64,000 bases of DNA from Hyalella azteca (GCF_000764305.2 NW_025932507.1:7307-71306), one strand, 5' to 3'; positions 11,397 through 23,176 are shown, counted from the stretch's first letter. A program made the numbers and translations. Notes: generated by a model from the sequence alone, not told the origin.

Positions 11397-14300
11397 AGAA
11401 GTGAAGTTAATGAGAAGTGTTGTAAAAAAAGGGATTGGTTTGGATTTATTTGTCCCAATCCAATTTGATTTCTAAAAATATGCAGTAAAAAGTTGCCACT
11501 TCAAAACAGCTCGTATGTAATCTTTGAAAATTATATTTCAAGAACGAATGCTATACAGCTGAAACCTTTTTTTTATTTTTGAATAAATTATAAATAAACT
11601 TCTTAATCAACGTTGTTAGCCTCAATCTTACTGTTATGATGACTTGTTAAAAAAAAAGAATTTTTACGGATGTTGAGCGTCTGAAACTTATTTTTTTTTA
11701 ACTCAGTTCAAAATTACAGTTGAATGATTACTGCATATTTCAACCCTCTTCATTGGCAACTCTATCACTATCAAAGTTCAAATCACAAACAAAATACTGT
11801 TTGAACGATTTCTGCATAATTCGAATCTTTTCATCAGCAACCTTATCACTATCAAAGTCCAGACCGAAACATACACCCCATACCTCAAGCTTGTTAGTTT
11901 CTGCAACAAAGTAGCTGGGTTCGTATCAAACACCCCATACCTCAAGCTTGTTAGTTTCTGCAACTAAGTAGCTGGGCTCGTATCAAACACCCCATACCTC
12001 AAGCTTGTTACTTTCTGCAACAAAGTAGCTGGGCTCGTATCATACACCCCATACCTCAAGCTTGTTAGTTTCTGCAACAAAGTAGCTGTGCTCGTATCAT
12101 ACACCCCATACCTCAAGCTTGTTACTTTCTGCAACAAAGTAGCTGGGCTCGTATATGTGTGATGGGTCGCCCAACAGGTCCAGGGGCGCGACCGCTGTTG
12201 CGCTGGGGCGGCGCGACCCAGCACCCGGAGTCCACTCCTCTTCAGCGACGTGACGCCTTTTGGCTGCTCTGACGATGCGGTGAATTTCTTCGCCCTGTTT
12301 GAGGAATAATAATTGTGGTTTCTAAGCCGAGGATACTGTGAGGAGATTATTATAATCAAGAATATTAGTATTTGCGATCAAAAAAAGCAAATACGTTATC
12401 TTTACTAAGAGTTTAGATATTGCTGTGCAGCCTGTGCTCACTAACTGGAAGTTAATGAGTAGAAGACCCTCGTTGTACTAGCCATTTCCCTACTGAAACT
12501 CAACAAATTGAATCTTTTTATTTAAATAACCTTTACTATATAAATAATATTACATTTGAAAAAACTTTAAATTACTGTCATTATTTACATTATTTATTAT
12601 TAAATTATTAATAAATTAATTATTACATCTGCTTATCGTTAAAGGATTTAGCTGTGCATTCCTTACGGCACATTTCTCAAAATTTTTCATTAACAAATGA
12701 AAAGTATCGTACCTCATGCGTTATGAACTCAAATTCTCCCTCCCCAGCCTCAGTGTGTCTTCCAGCTTCAACCCAGAAAGTTGTATTGGTTGTCCCGTAG
12801 CGCCTTAGCATTGCGAACGGCCACTTCACTAAACGAACTTTATTTATTGCGATGATGGAGATGCTGCCGACGTCCACCACGAGTTCGACTGGCGAGTCGT
12901 CGCCTATGCGGACTTGCGTCGACTTGGAAATTCGTACATTGAACGACCGAGGCACTGCATATAAAAAACAGTCGGTTGGCTAGCATAACAATATTGAAAA
13001 ATCTCGAAATATTATTTATGAATTTTGCTATGACTTGTGTAGAATGTATTAGTAATAAAAACGAGAGGATGAAATAACAACAGCAATAATGTGGTCGGAC
13101 AACATCGTTGTACGTTAGGTAGACCAGCATTTTGATCTTATATAGCGGATTGCCTTGTAACATAGTTGAGGTTTTGCTTCGGCAAATAAACACGGCGCAT
13201 AAGATTAGAGAAAAAAAATGAAAGGAATTTAAACTGCGTCTTTGTAAAAAAATGCATATCACTTTATAGTGAGTTTTGTTAAGATAATGGATACATTGGA
13301 TGAATTAACTATCGTTAATTGGCACGTAATAATTACTAATGAAGTATGAGTTCCTGAGGGAAAAAACGAGTACAGCGCCAAATCATTTTTTTTTTCATGA
13401 GCGCCGCGACAAATTGTGGAAGAATTGAAAATAGAGCAAAATTTTCCTAGAGTTATCGCAATGTATCACACGATCAAATAATGAGAAACAGCGTCATTGA
13501 CTGTGTCTTGTTTTGTCGAATGAAATAGAAATTATAACCAGATTTTATATTATAATAACATAGGTTGTAGCATGAATAGTTTGCCAACTTACGCGTAACG
13601 TTTTAAATTTATTACATCATCAAATAATATTAAATAGTCATCTTGACGCTGCCTTATTGTGTAAAATGAAATAGAATCTCTGACCAGATTTTATCTAATA
13701 ATAACATAAACGTAAACATTTATAGTTTGCCAACTTACGTGTCACGTTCTCCTGACCACTAAAGCTCAGACTTGACTTGCGAGTGGGGGAGTCGCAGCCG
13801 CTGTGCAGGAGCTCTTGGATGCACTGTAGATTATTATAAGTCATTATTAGTCATTATTAGTCATTATCATCTATTATTAATCATTATTATTCATTATTAG
13901 TCTCTAAATTATTACATGAGGTCAAGCTCTTCAGTGTTGAATTGCACGAGGTGTCCAATAACATTATTACAGTGGAAAGAAGAATTGTTCTTTAGGAATT
14001 TACCGTAGGCATATTGGTTTTCAAGTAGCGAAATTGTCAAGCAATTTTAATTTGCTGCACCTTATAAAACACACGCATTTTTCAAGGGTTTCTTTGTAAA
14101 CATAGCGTTATTTATATATCTTTTTAACGCTGCATCAAGCGTATCTGAATGAATTCGCTTGTGCATATCGCAGGTCCTGGCAAAAAATTGAAAGAGACAG
14201 CCGAACCTGTAAATTAAAGAAAAGTTTTACTCACCGAAATCCATCGCTTTCTGTCATCCTCACTTATGGCCGAAAAGATCAGTGTTTGCTCTTTTGACTG

Positions 14301-17300
14301 GACCTGGAGATAAAAAAGGGCATTTTTAAATATAAAAAAGGCATATTTTTAATATTTAAAAGGGCATATTTTTATATATACATTAGCCTTATTATAATTT
14401 ACCTGCGACCAGGCAATGTTATCTCGCAACAACTATGGCATTCGATAGAGCGACCGCCCTGCACGGTAAAACTTCAAGCATGGAGGAACTTTGAAGAACA
14501 TTGTTCAAGTATATCCATGGAGTGGTGTATCGAATAAAGTATATTTACAAAAATTCTCTTCCGTAGACTTAACAAATAAATTTCTTTCACTTCTGCAGAA
14601 AGCAGAAATAGTTGGGAGATGCAAAATATCAACACTACGGCTGCACAACCGTGGTGAAAACAGGTAATTCTATTTCAAATGTCATCAGTGTAATTCACTA
14701 GTATTTATGTAGCAGTGAAACAAAATTTTTAAAATGTAGGGAATAATTGCCAAGGAGAAGCTGTGTACGGTACATCTCACTTTAGACTGCTCGGTGTAGG
14801 CACCGTGGGTGCAAAATACATAGAACGGCGCTTCACTCAACTTCGCAAGCAGCAATTTCATACATATTGTAACAAAATTTGCTGCCTAGTTGCAAATTTG
14901 CCACTAGCATGATTCGGAAACATGAAATCATCCATAAAATGCCTGTTTTATTGAGGGACTTATGCATGTTTGACTGATGGAATGATGCATGTTTGAGGAT
15001 GCCGTTTTTTAGCGCATTTTCTCATTTATGAAAAAAAAGGCGCTATTGTACTCGCCATGTCCGTCCGTCCGTCTGTCTGTCCGTCCGTGACTCCACGTTT
15101 TCGTCGACGAGAAAATGCGCTCTCTGCAGTGAGTACCGAGTTATATTTTTAAGTACTTTGATTTAACTTTCATACTCACTAGGAACGCGTTCTGCCCATA
15201 ATCCACACTGTCATCTTTGTTCAGGGCCTCAATCTTGAGGATGTCGTTCGAGAGCAACACCAACTCCGGCTTGGCCAACAGATCCAACGCGGCCTCCTCG
15301 CTGGCGTGCTGCTGGAGACGCGCCCGTGCGAAGGTTGACGGCGGGAACAAGCGGAAGTAGCGCTGCTTTTGCTTGCCTAGCTGCAACGTCATCAAAAAAT
15401 ATTGCATTTTAATTAAAGAGCGTCCTCGGTGCGTGTAACAGAAATATTTTATTTACAAAATAAGTTAAACTTTTAACGCAATTCGGTAGAATCATTATAC
15501 CTAAATCAAAATTGAAGCGTAGAGTAGAATGTCGAACGAAGTTTTTCAAGCAAATTTTTCCTCATTCTGTTGACGGTTTTTATTTACGACAATATAAACA
15601 ACACCGAATGAATGCAGAGCATAAGTTTGCAAGGCTATTAAATTGAAGATGCGAATCGCAATAGTAGTTTGTTAGAAATTTTCTTGAAATAATTTGTGGT
15701 TACTTATTTTACCACATGTTAAGCGGTACAGGAACTATCTGATAATGAATAACAACTAAGTACAAAAATTTCAAATTATTTTTACGGTTTTCGCCTCTTG
15801 TCATGTTCTGCGATATGTTTAATTGCATTGCAGGAAAATTATCGTCATGCAATAGTTTAAAAAGAAGCTGAGGAATAATTTTGAACATATTCAAGTTCAG
15901 CGATTGAAGTCTTGGTTTCTGAATTAATTGTTTTTCATCATTATAATTCGGCAGGTTCTTCACGGGTTTTGCTGCAATCGTTAGCTACAGAATCAAGACG
16001 TGCACTGTGAATACAAGTTCAGAGTCATCCCTGCTTAAGCCGATATTAGTAATAAGGGAATTCCGATATGTGTTGCAGTACACTGAGGCGTGTGTGTAAT
16101 ATAACAGGTCTAATATATTAACACATAAATGAAAATGTTATGCCTGGACCTCATTCTCCTCATGTAATGAACTTTGTACAGAGATGTGCGCTACCGAGGT
16201 AAAAGAGAACGAAGGCTGTTGTAATCAAAGCAATTTACTTTAACTGGAATTCGTAATTCAAGCTGTTGGCAGAGAGTTTCGAGGTGTTCTTCCCCTTCAC
16301 TCATAGAGATGCATGGAATACAAATCCCAATCTTAGCCCATTATAATTACGATAGTTTTTTATTGTTCTGTTTTGTAAAATAATGCTGGAGAAAGAGGTG
16401 AAATATAATATATTTACTGAACATATAAGAATTCAATTTCTTTCGCTAGTTGGAGGCCGGAGTTCAGACCGTCTGGGCTCTCATTCATCGGCGATCTCAC
16501 AATCCCACAGCTCCTCTTTGCAGTCATTGCCATGCATCTCCGGCAATTCGTTTTCCTTTTATTCTGTAGAATCGCATTGAAAGAAACGATTAGGCACATC
16601 TGCCTTTTTATTGGACACGTTCTTCAAACCATCCTTCGTTCTTAAGTCAGTAAATCCTGATCTAGTAATGTTATTGGCGAGCGTTCGTTGCGTTGTGTAT
16701 GTTTAGTAGTCATGAAGCCTACCTGTATTTACAGCCTAGGCCGGTGGAATAACACCGAAGTCGAATGCCTCCTATAGAATAAATTTTTCTAGTGGGTTCC
16801 GTGCACAGTGAAGTTGATACAAACTTAAAAGCATTTGTTTAGGTGTTCAGTGATGATCCTTTACACATTGCCGCCAGCGTTCAGGGATTTTGTTGTTTTC
16901 ACAGGAAAATGGTGCCATCCGACTGTTGTGAGCCTAGTTTCTAGAGTCTTCAAATGATTAATGATTTTATTTACGTACGCTTACAGTTAATAAAGTTTAA
17001 TTGATTTATTAAAGCTTATTTCGCGCTAGACAGATCATAAACAAATCTATAGGCTAAATAAACGCGAATCTCAAATTAACGTACGTAAGTTTCTTTCAAT
17101 ATTTCAGACAAGAAAGACATTTGAGATAGAATGTGCACAATTTTTTGAATATTGGTGCAGTTTGGCAGAAGTTGTTCTTTAATGCAGGTTTCATCGAAGA
17201 CCAGAAAGTTTTTCTTATTGACAATTTTCTTATCGTTTTTCTCTATTCGGGCTTCGGTGAATTAGGCTCTTGATAGGCATTGAAAACTCAAATACCAGGT

Positions 17301-19019
17301 TTCCAAGGGACATTTTATTATAATTTTACGACGTTTCGAATGCAACTTCATTCATTATCAAGTAGGGGAAGAGTTATGCAACACTTGAATTTAAAATTTT
17401 GAAATGACATTAGTACAAACATAGGGTATTATGGATAAAGATTGAAATCAAAGCTCAAATTACGAGAACAGTTTCAACGTCCTGACAAATCAGGTAGTTT
17501 GTAAATTAATAGTGGTGACTCATGCTTGATGATGTGAGCCTCAGCTATGGCCAGTCTTGTGGTGTCGGCATCTCATGACGATTCTGGTGTGGGTCTCCAA
17601 TGTCGCGCGAGTGAGGGTCTCCTTATGAGCCTCTCTCATGTGGTTCTTAGGTCCTCCGGTCTGGAGGTGGCATGTTAGGCGGCGGGTCGCCTGCCGAAGA
17701 CCACCACTGCCCTGGATGTAATGGACCATCATGATTCCTGCCTTCCGGAAAGTAGCCTTCAACAATTCAAGCCGTCCGTCTCTAGGCCGTGAGTTGAACC
17801 AGCCCTCGGTCGAACGGACACTTGTCGAAGGACGATAAATTTTGGAACAGAACCATGCTATCTGAAACCTAACCTCACAGGCGGTGAACGTAAAATTACG
17901 TAATATAACGATGCCCGGAAGTCAGATTCGATCCGCGGCCTGCAGGTTCTATGCGAGGCCGGAGGAAGACAAAGCCGAGTGGTTCACGGCTGATTGGTGG
18001 ATGTCCGGAAAGATCCAAGGCGTTCGATTCAGGGCTTATTGCTGCACAAAATTGGTGGAGCACGGCTGCGCTCCCTAGGCGGCGGCTCAAAGTCGTGCTG
18101 GTCAAACCAATGTAATTTACCTTTGGAGAAGTCTACAACCTTCTTTGTGGCAGGAATATTTGTAAATAACATTAGTTTCTTGTAATGGGCCCGACTTTTT
18201 GCACGCATTATTTTTCATTATTATGTTCTCCAGTTTCATGTTTTTATAGTAAATCAGGAGTTCGATTCGGTCGGCTGCGGTTGTGCTTCTGATGTTATTC
18301 AGCACAATTTATTTGAGGACTCTTTCGTCAGTCTTGTGGCCTTCAGTCATCCGATTTGGGTAATAAATTGTTATAATCAGAGAATAGATAAATGGAGTCA
18401 GAAAATAGATAGCTGGAGTCGGATTTGTTTGAACTCTGAAATAATTTTGAGTAATTTTCGGTCCCAAGTTTGACTGTTGTATCCTATTTACTTACAGTAT
18501 ATTATGTACTTATTTCCACCAAAATTTCAATATTTAATGCATCTTCTAACTTGAAAATGAATGTTTGTTGCATTCGAAACGTCGTTAATAAACAAAAACT
18601 ACATCCTGAAACTTGCCTTTTAATCTACCGTCATCTGAAGAATTGTTCCACTCCCTGATAATTTAAATCAACGAATTCTCTGGTCATCAATCGCACGTGC
18701 ATAACTTTTGAATGTGCACATCATTAAATAAATGAGATTGCAGTGAACAAACACATGACGCTCAAGGGCTCACCTTTGAGTGTGAGTACACAATGAGACT
18801 GCCTTCAATCACTGCGCGTTCCTGCGATGCATTCTTCTTGTGGCTTTTGACGTCGACTTCCACTTCCTTCCCTTGATTAGATTTTGATTCAGTTTTAACC
18901 GGTTTACGAATAGGGCAGAAATTTAAGAGCTTTGGGAGACCATCGTTCATATCAGGCTTTATGTCGTTTGATGATCCAGAATGGGCTTTCTTACTTTCTG
19001 TCTTGGTGACGTTTTCCAT
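9989..19019 (-). CDS. Docking protein (DOK family) with PH and IRS-type PTB domains
   Basis: Exons in coding order: 19019-18774, 15380-15180, 14303-14235, 13823-13739, 12954-12713, 12294-12112, 10606-9989; all GT-AG, phases consistent, 547 aa. A charged N-terminus leads into a PH domain (about 71-180: IEGSLIVYSHSK, LGKQKQRYFRLF, SKEQTLIFSA, DDRKRWIS). The PTB domain (about 201-298) has KWPFAMLRRYG, WVEAGRHTEAGEGEFEF and the closing helix GEEIHRIVRAAKRR. The tail holds likely phosphotyrosine sites: HIYEPSY (Y329), VIYDTF (Y372), YLPM (Y495, a YxxM motif of the kind bound by PI3K p85) and DIYAVV (Y529). DOK proteins are membrane-recruited adaptors beneath tyrosine kinases. The ATG at 19019 follows a plausible acceptor (19034), so a non-coding exon lies upstream. 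Nearly 3.4 kb of intron 1 carries Penelope-like debris. Confidence 0.94.
11082..11393 (+). repeat. Two copies of an interspersed repeat ending in (CAGA)n
   Basis: A roughly 100-bp module beginning TTGATTCATGCATTG and containing TGCAAAATTTCAGATC and AAGATTTGTAG occurs at 11082-11178 and 11253-11350, then runs into about eleven CAGA units (11351-11393). A third diverged copy is at 27720-27860. The simple-repeat end suggests a LINE or SINE 3' terminus. It lies in the last DOK intron. Confidence 0.65.
11708..11862. repeat. Diverged tandem pair of about 80 bp in the last DOK intron
   Basis: Two segments share the order TTGAA(T/C)GATT(A/T)CTGCATA, TTCATC/TTCATT...GCAAC and TATCACTATCAAAGT. They directly adjoin the 57-bp array on its intronic side. 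Divergence is high, so this is an older duplication than the array. Confidence 0.6.
11873..12157 (-). repeat. Five-copy 57-bp tandem array carrying the DOK exon 6 splice donor
   Basis: Copies start at 11873, 11930, 11987, 12044 and 12101, an exact 57-base period. On the minus strand each unit contains the last 14 codons of exon 6 (YEPSYFVAESNKLE), the donor GAG|GTATGG, and GGTGT(A/T)TGA. The copy at 12101 is the real exon end; the other four follow it in the intron. Each unit keeps the donor and also a TTTGTTGCAG acceptor-like sequence. Because 57 is divisible by three, the frame is kept, but GTA TGG GGT GT(A/T) TGA puts a stop after every donor. Confidence 0.95.
13474..13740 (-). repeat. 146-bp tandem duplication across the DOK exon 4 donor
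   Basis: Two diverged copies each run from TCAAATAAT through ATGAAATAGAA and CCAGATTTTAT to AGTTTGCCAACTTACG. The true donor (minus ACAC|GTAAGT) is at 13739/13738; the copy 146 bp further into the intron keeps CGC|GTAAGT with a few exon-derived bases before it. Divergence is near one fifth, older than the 57-bp array. Confidence 0.8.
13832..13900. repeat. (TCATTATTAG)n short tandem repeat
   Basis: About six imperfect 10-base units directly upstream of DOK exon 4 on the coding strand, overlapping the region where its branch point would lie. Confidence 0.75.
15011..15143 (+). mobile_element. Small palindromic MITE-like element, copy 1
   Basis: Perfect 13-bp inverted ends AGCGCATTTTCTC (15011-15023) and GAGAAAATGCGCT (15109-15121) enclose a CCGT/CTGT-rich centre. 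They are followed by CTGCAGTGAGTACCGAGTTATAT, a part shared with copy 2. It lies 37 bp into the intron from the DOK exon 2 donor. It has no ORF. Copies 2 and 3 are at 24332-24477 and 63530-63668. Confidence 0.85.
15408..17290. other. DOK intron 1, distal part, no feature recognised
   Basis: AT-rich intronic sequence. The open frames at 15709-15963 and 16383-16599 show no recognisable protein. Stretches such as 16450-16560 are slightly GC-richer, but they lack usable splice sites in a consistent frame. Confidence 0.4.
17300..18330 (-). mobile_element. Penelope-like element, GIY-YIG endonuclease end, interrupted
   Basis: On the minus strand 18330-18117 encodes KTDERVLK, NNIRSTTAADRIELLIYY, MKNNACKKSGPLQETNV and IYKYSC, the region leading into the GIY-YIG nuclease of Penelope-like elements. 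After a frameshift comes NYIGLTSTTLSRR (about 18130-18080), the YIG part. The reading then breaks into about 390 bp of unrelated sequence. It resumes at about 17690 with TRRLTCHLQTGGPKNHMREA, continuing to about 17541. A typical Penelope tail follows (GAAGTTGCATTCGAAACGTC, read on minus, about 17350-17325). The copy is dead, and lies in DOK intron 1. Confidence 0.85.
17690..18080 (+). mobile_element. About 390-bp insertion inside the Penelope-like element
   Basis: The Penelope reading frame is split here; both edges carry a GCCGCCGCCTA-like sequence, consistent with a target-site duplication. The insert has a B-box-like stretch (AGATTCGATCC, near 17922), which suggests but does not prove a tRNA-derived SINE. 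No ORF in it looks real. Confidence 0.5.
18555..18640 (+). mobile_element. Second Penelope tail fragment, opposite orientation
   Basis: GTTGCATTCGAAACGTCGTTAATAAAC repeats the sequence seen on the minus strand at 17325-17350 but lies on the plus strand, followed by unrelated AT-rich DNA. It is a short relic of another copy. Confidence 0.55.
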
Positions 19020-19290
19020 ATCGACGATGATCACTGAAATGATCAGAATAATTATTTACGTAGCTATCATGGTGTTTTTTTAATAATCCAGACAGAATTA
19101 TATTTCACACGAAAACATGCCACACACTCGCATTTTGTAAACTAATAATCCGAGACAGATGATATTTACTATCAACCTTCAAATGAGCTTCACTTTCAAT
19201 CGGTATTAATTTTATTCATCTCGGGCTTAACTCCAACAGGTAATACATGAGAAAACTTGTATATGAAAACTCAGGTCCAGACAGTCTCAC

Positions 19291-19450
19291 CACAGAATGT
19301 TGCCTTTCCAAGCCAAGAGCGGCCACTCGACGAATGGCGACCACAACACAGAGGCTGCCGGTGAAATCTCGAGCGGATGCTAGGCGAGATTGTCACATCC
19401 TAAACGGACCTAACCTCGTGTCCTAGAGCCGCAATTATCTGCCAGAGATT
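19291..19450 (-). other. Candidate 5' untranslated exon and promoter side of DOK
   Basis: A GC-rich island in otherwise AT-rich DNA. On the minus strand it ends in a good donor, TCTGTG|GTGAGACT (exon end 19291). The next acceptor on that strand is the one at 19034 that precedes the DOK start codon (TTTCAG|TGATCATCG). The only ATG seen is immediately closed (ATGTGA). This is an inference from composition and splice signals. Confidence 0.5.
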
Positions 19451-21065
19451 GACACCGAGCTGATTAGAACAGAAATGTTTACTTCGTCGAACTCACAGGT
19501 ACTTTCCTCTGTACAATTCAACCAAACAATCTACAGTTAAATTGATTTGCGTTGTAGACTTCTTTCAGCGCAGAATTAAGTATATACTTGAAAAATGGGA
19601 CGGAAAAAATTATAAGCTTTGAAATCTGCAACGCTGCTAACTCGTGATATCCGTTAGATCTGTCGGGAACCTAAAATAGTTCCGAAAGTAACATACGGGA
19701 TCGTCCCGTAACCGGTCAATGTTAGTTAAGACCAGTATTGCCAATTCAGCAAATTCCACGCTAAATTCTCAACGCATTTAACGAAAAAATGAGCTCTAGC
19801 GGAAAAAAAATCTAGGTAAAATGTGGGTAATACAAGACGATCACCTCAACAAAACTATGGTAGGAGATGCATGCTAGATCATTACCCAGTATGAGTAGCA
19901 CTTATACCATAGCCAAGTTTAACGCGTCTCTCGTACATTCATTGTCCATTTTCTGTTGCCCATAAACGTAATAATTAACGTATGAATAAAGCATTCATTT
20001 CTATTGCCGACTACTGGAATCTTGGTTTATATAATTGTTTACTCTAATTTGTCGTTTAGGCAACAGGACCTAAATTTAGTAACACTCCTGCGATAATTGG
20101 GGCGAACTTCCAACAAGCTCACTGAAGAGTTGGCCGTCAGAAATTTCAAGAATAAATTTATATTCTCACAATCTCACAAAATCATGAGATCCGAAGACTG
20201 AGCGCAGTTTTTCCTCAGTTAATTTTTATTAATTAAAGAACTACAATATTTAATGCTAAATGAAGATGACTTCTTGCGTAAGGATATCATTAATTCAGGA
20301 TGAATAATGACACTTAAGAAAAATAGAAACTTCATTTCAATAACATAACAATACCTGCTGACAGATTAATAGTTTCAATTAGAATAAAAAATAAAAGATC
20401 GCGAATTATGACGAGCTACGGAGAATTATGAGGAGTTGCTTAAAAACTCACCAGATCACTCTGATAAAAAAGTGGTAAATCCGTTTTATATCCATTAAAT
20501 TTCAAATACAATTTTTAAAACTGAGAAAGTTGTAATTTTAACAAAAACCTCGCTAAATGATGAAACAAATTTAAATTAACTGGAAAATTTATAAGATAAT
20601 GCCCTTCGACTGTGAAAGCTAGGCTGATGTCAACCCTTCGACAACGGACACAGATACAAACGTATCTTGAAGTTAAAAAGTTACCCGTCAGTAGAATTGG
20701 TGATTGAATTACAGTTTTCCTTGAGGGAGACACGCAAGTCGTCGTTTTCAATACTTCGCTAAGAGTACGCGGCCAAGTACTTACAGTAATAAATAGTTTC
20801 GATCTCAAGCCTAACGGCGAGACTTGTATGTATCCCTAGCTTATATATATTGTATCGGACATTTTCGAATTTCTGTACATTTGTGCTGGTTTGGCTGATT
20901 GGTCGTCCAAAGCGAAATAATTCGTGCAGTTGAGCAGTGCCACAGGTCCTGGTGTTGTTGGACGTGTTGCTTAATTTTAAGGTGCAAGAACAATCATGTG
21001 ATACGTCTTTTCGTGTAAGATAGATGTGAAGTTGTCTGAATAAGGGTAGTGAATGAGCGATTATA
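19451..21065. other. Intergenic, no gene recognised
   Basis: AT-rich DNA between the DOK promoter side and the fold-back element. A minus-strand open frame of 142 codons (21187-20759) overlaps the element's left arm and shows no clear relatives; a 97-codon one (20808-20515) looks random. Confidence 0.4.
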
Positions 21066-21846
21066 CAAGGTCCTTCAAAAAAAGTCCCTGATTTCAATAG
21101 GCTTTTGCAAAAATCATACGACACATACAAAACAATTAATTTTATTAGTGAATAGCTTATTTGATGCCATTTTATATCACTTAGCACACTTTACTTCGTA
21201 ATGAAAATTATGTTCGATAAACGAAGTCCCCTATTGTTAAGACATTCAAGAAGTCATTCCCTGAAGTTGAATATAGTTCTTCGTGTAACTTCCCTTGTAA
21301 TGGCTTCCACTTCCTGCCTAATGGCATGTTTTAGTTTTTGCAGATTTCTAGGACGATGTTTGTACACTTCAGCCTTTAGGTAGACCCACAGAAATAAATC
21401 GCAAGGTGATAAGTCGGGTGACCGTGGGCGTGGGGGCCAGGAAATGTCTCCTCTTAAAGAAGCAAGACGTCCAACGAACAACTCTCTTAACATTTCCATG
21501 GACCGGCGAGCAGTGTGAGTTCTGCGGGTCTACCTAAAGGCTGAAGTGTACAAACATCGTCCCAGAAATCTGCAAGAACTAAAACATGCCATTAGGCAGG
21601 AAGTGGCAGCCATTACAAGGGAAGTTACACGAAGAACTATGGGCAACTTCAGGGAAAGACTTCGTGAATGTCTTAACAATGGGGGACATCATTTATCGAA
21701 CATAATTTTCAAAACCAAGTAAAGTGTACTATATGATGTAAAATGGCATCAAATAAGCTATTTACAAATAAAATTAATTGTTTTGTATGTGTCGTATGAT
21801 TTTTGCAAAAGCCTACTGAAATCAGGGATTTTTTTGAAGGACCCTG
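21066..21846. mobile_element. 781-bp fold-back element made from two inverted transposase 3' halves
   Basis: Flanked by TA on both sides, with inverted ends CAAGGTCCTTCAAAAAAAGT and its counterpart ...TTTTTTTGAAGGACCCTG. The left arm (minus, about 21499-21190) encodes the C-terminal part of a mariner/IS630-type DDE transposase: PPRPRSPDLSPCDLFLWVYL, then KAEVYKHRPRNLQKLKHAI and a REVTRR block. The right arm (plus, about 21520-21722) encodes the same stretch again, from WVYLKAEVYKHRPRNLQELK to a stop after NNGGHHLSNIIFKTK. The two arms form a near-perfect palindrome around a short centre (about 21500-21525). The 5' half of the gene is missing from both arms, so the element cannot move itself. 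Confidence 0.9.
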
Positions 21847-21849
21847 TAT

Positions 21850-22960
21850 AAGAGGCATGGTGTATCTGTACGATCCGAATTTTGAAATCAAATTTAATGA
21901 AGAAGTTAAAGCCGTCATAACGATGACTAATTTTTGCTCCCATTTAAATAAAGAAATTAAAACATATTTACGAACTATCAACAAACTATCAATTTTAAAA
22001 ATAATTTCTTAAATACATAAACAGGCGCAGCGTTATAGATCTTAATGAAAAAACACAAAGTAAGTAATTACGTACAAACAAACGAACGTCACAGCTCGAA
22101 ACTTGGAAAGATCATTTGTCATTCCACTTAGATTCTTGAAACTCCTCAAACAGGATGGGACAGGGAAGTATCCTCATTCCTCATTTTCCTCACGGCGTTG
22201 GGAATGGGAGTATCGGGGATGCGTTTCAAGAGTGGGTTCACGCTCAGATGCAGTAGGTATATTGGCATTTCAGTTGGTATTGCCGTTAGTAGACAAAGCA
22301 ATTCAGCCGCTGTAATAGGAAATTTTCAACAGGCGACGCATCTTTTATTACGACATTCCTTAACCTCGCGCTCACCAGATTCAACTCCATTTGAGCACCT
22401 TCAATGAGGCCCTCTCATTTGGGTGGAGTGTTTCAGCTTCGATCAATGCCCATAAGAGCTCAACAGCATGCACCTTGCCTAGAAGTTTGGAGGGGAGTAT
22501 AGAATTCTGCGCGAATAAAATTTTCCTGCATTTTCTTGACTGACCGCCATCATTTTTGAAGGCCGCAGGAATACTAGTTAGGAGACGATTTTACTGTCAG
22601 CCGTTATACATATACACATATATTGGCATACTAGCCCCTGCGATTTCAGGAGAACGTCTTGTCATGTTGAATCTCTTGATTGATCTCTTCATAACTATTA
22701 AACACACCAACAGATTTTCTTTTTATACGAGAATAGGGGTTTTGCAGAGACGCGCAGAACTACAGAAAACTACGGCAGTGTATTGAATGATCATGCAATA
22801 ACTTGAATGATCTGTTGCTCAAAACTAATGAAATTGTTATTAAAACACACTTCATGGTGTTTTCTTTTCGATTCCAGAGTAAACATTTCGCAGTATTTTT
22901 GTATACCTTAAAATTACCCTGCCCCACCATTGACATTTCTGGGACAAATTCCTCTCCTGG
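21850..22960. other. Intergenic, no gene recognised
   Basis: Open frames at 22103-22407 are overlapping and of no recognisable type. A GC-richer patch at 22150-22270 lacks splice signals that would join it to a neighbour. Confidence 0.4.
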
Positions 22961-22965
22961 TGATG

Positions 22966-22971
22966 TTTATT
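22966..22971 (-). terminator. Polyadenylation signal AATAAA of the SRGS-repeat gene
   Basis: AATAAA on the minus strand, about 205 bases past the stop codon at 23177-23179. Position and strand fit the 3' end of that gene. Confidence 0.6.
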
Positions 22972-23176
22972 GTAACCTTTACAAACTCACTAGGTACTTG
23001 ACATTGACTAGAATTGGTTATTTTTCCAATAAAAAAAGACGTCCAGAGAGCACAATTGCACAAACTTGATATCATGTTCGTAGCAGTAGAATCTGGGATG
23101 AGAAACGTGGCTGGCACGCGCAGCAACATTTACTCTCAGCCTATATCTCATCAGCCTAAATCTCATAAACGCATCA

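Noticed and set aside
11964..12359. 131-codon minus frame with repeated ATLLQK.TSLRYGV units
   Set aside because: It is the wrong frame of the 57-bp array; the DOK frame is fixed by both flanking exons.
18300..18330. CTGACGA...GAAAG near the Penelope element as a hammerhead ribozyme
   Set aside because: The conserved CUGANGA and GAAA core and three stems could not be assembled; the bases are explained by the KTDERVLK coding frame.
20759..21187. 142-codon minus frame as a gene
   Set aside because: Part of it is inside the fold-back element arm and the remainder has no recognisable similarity.
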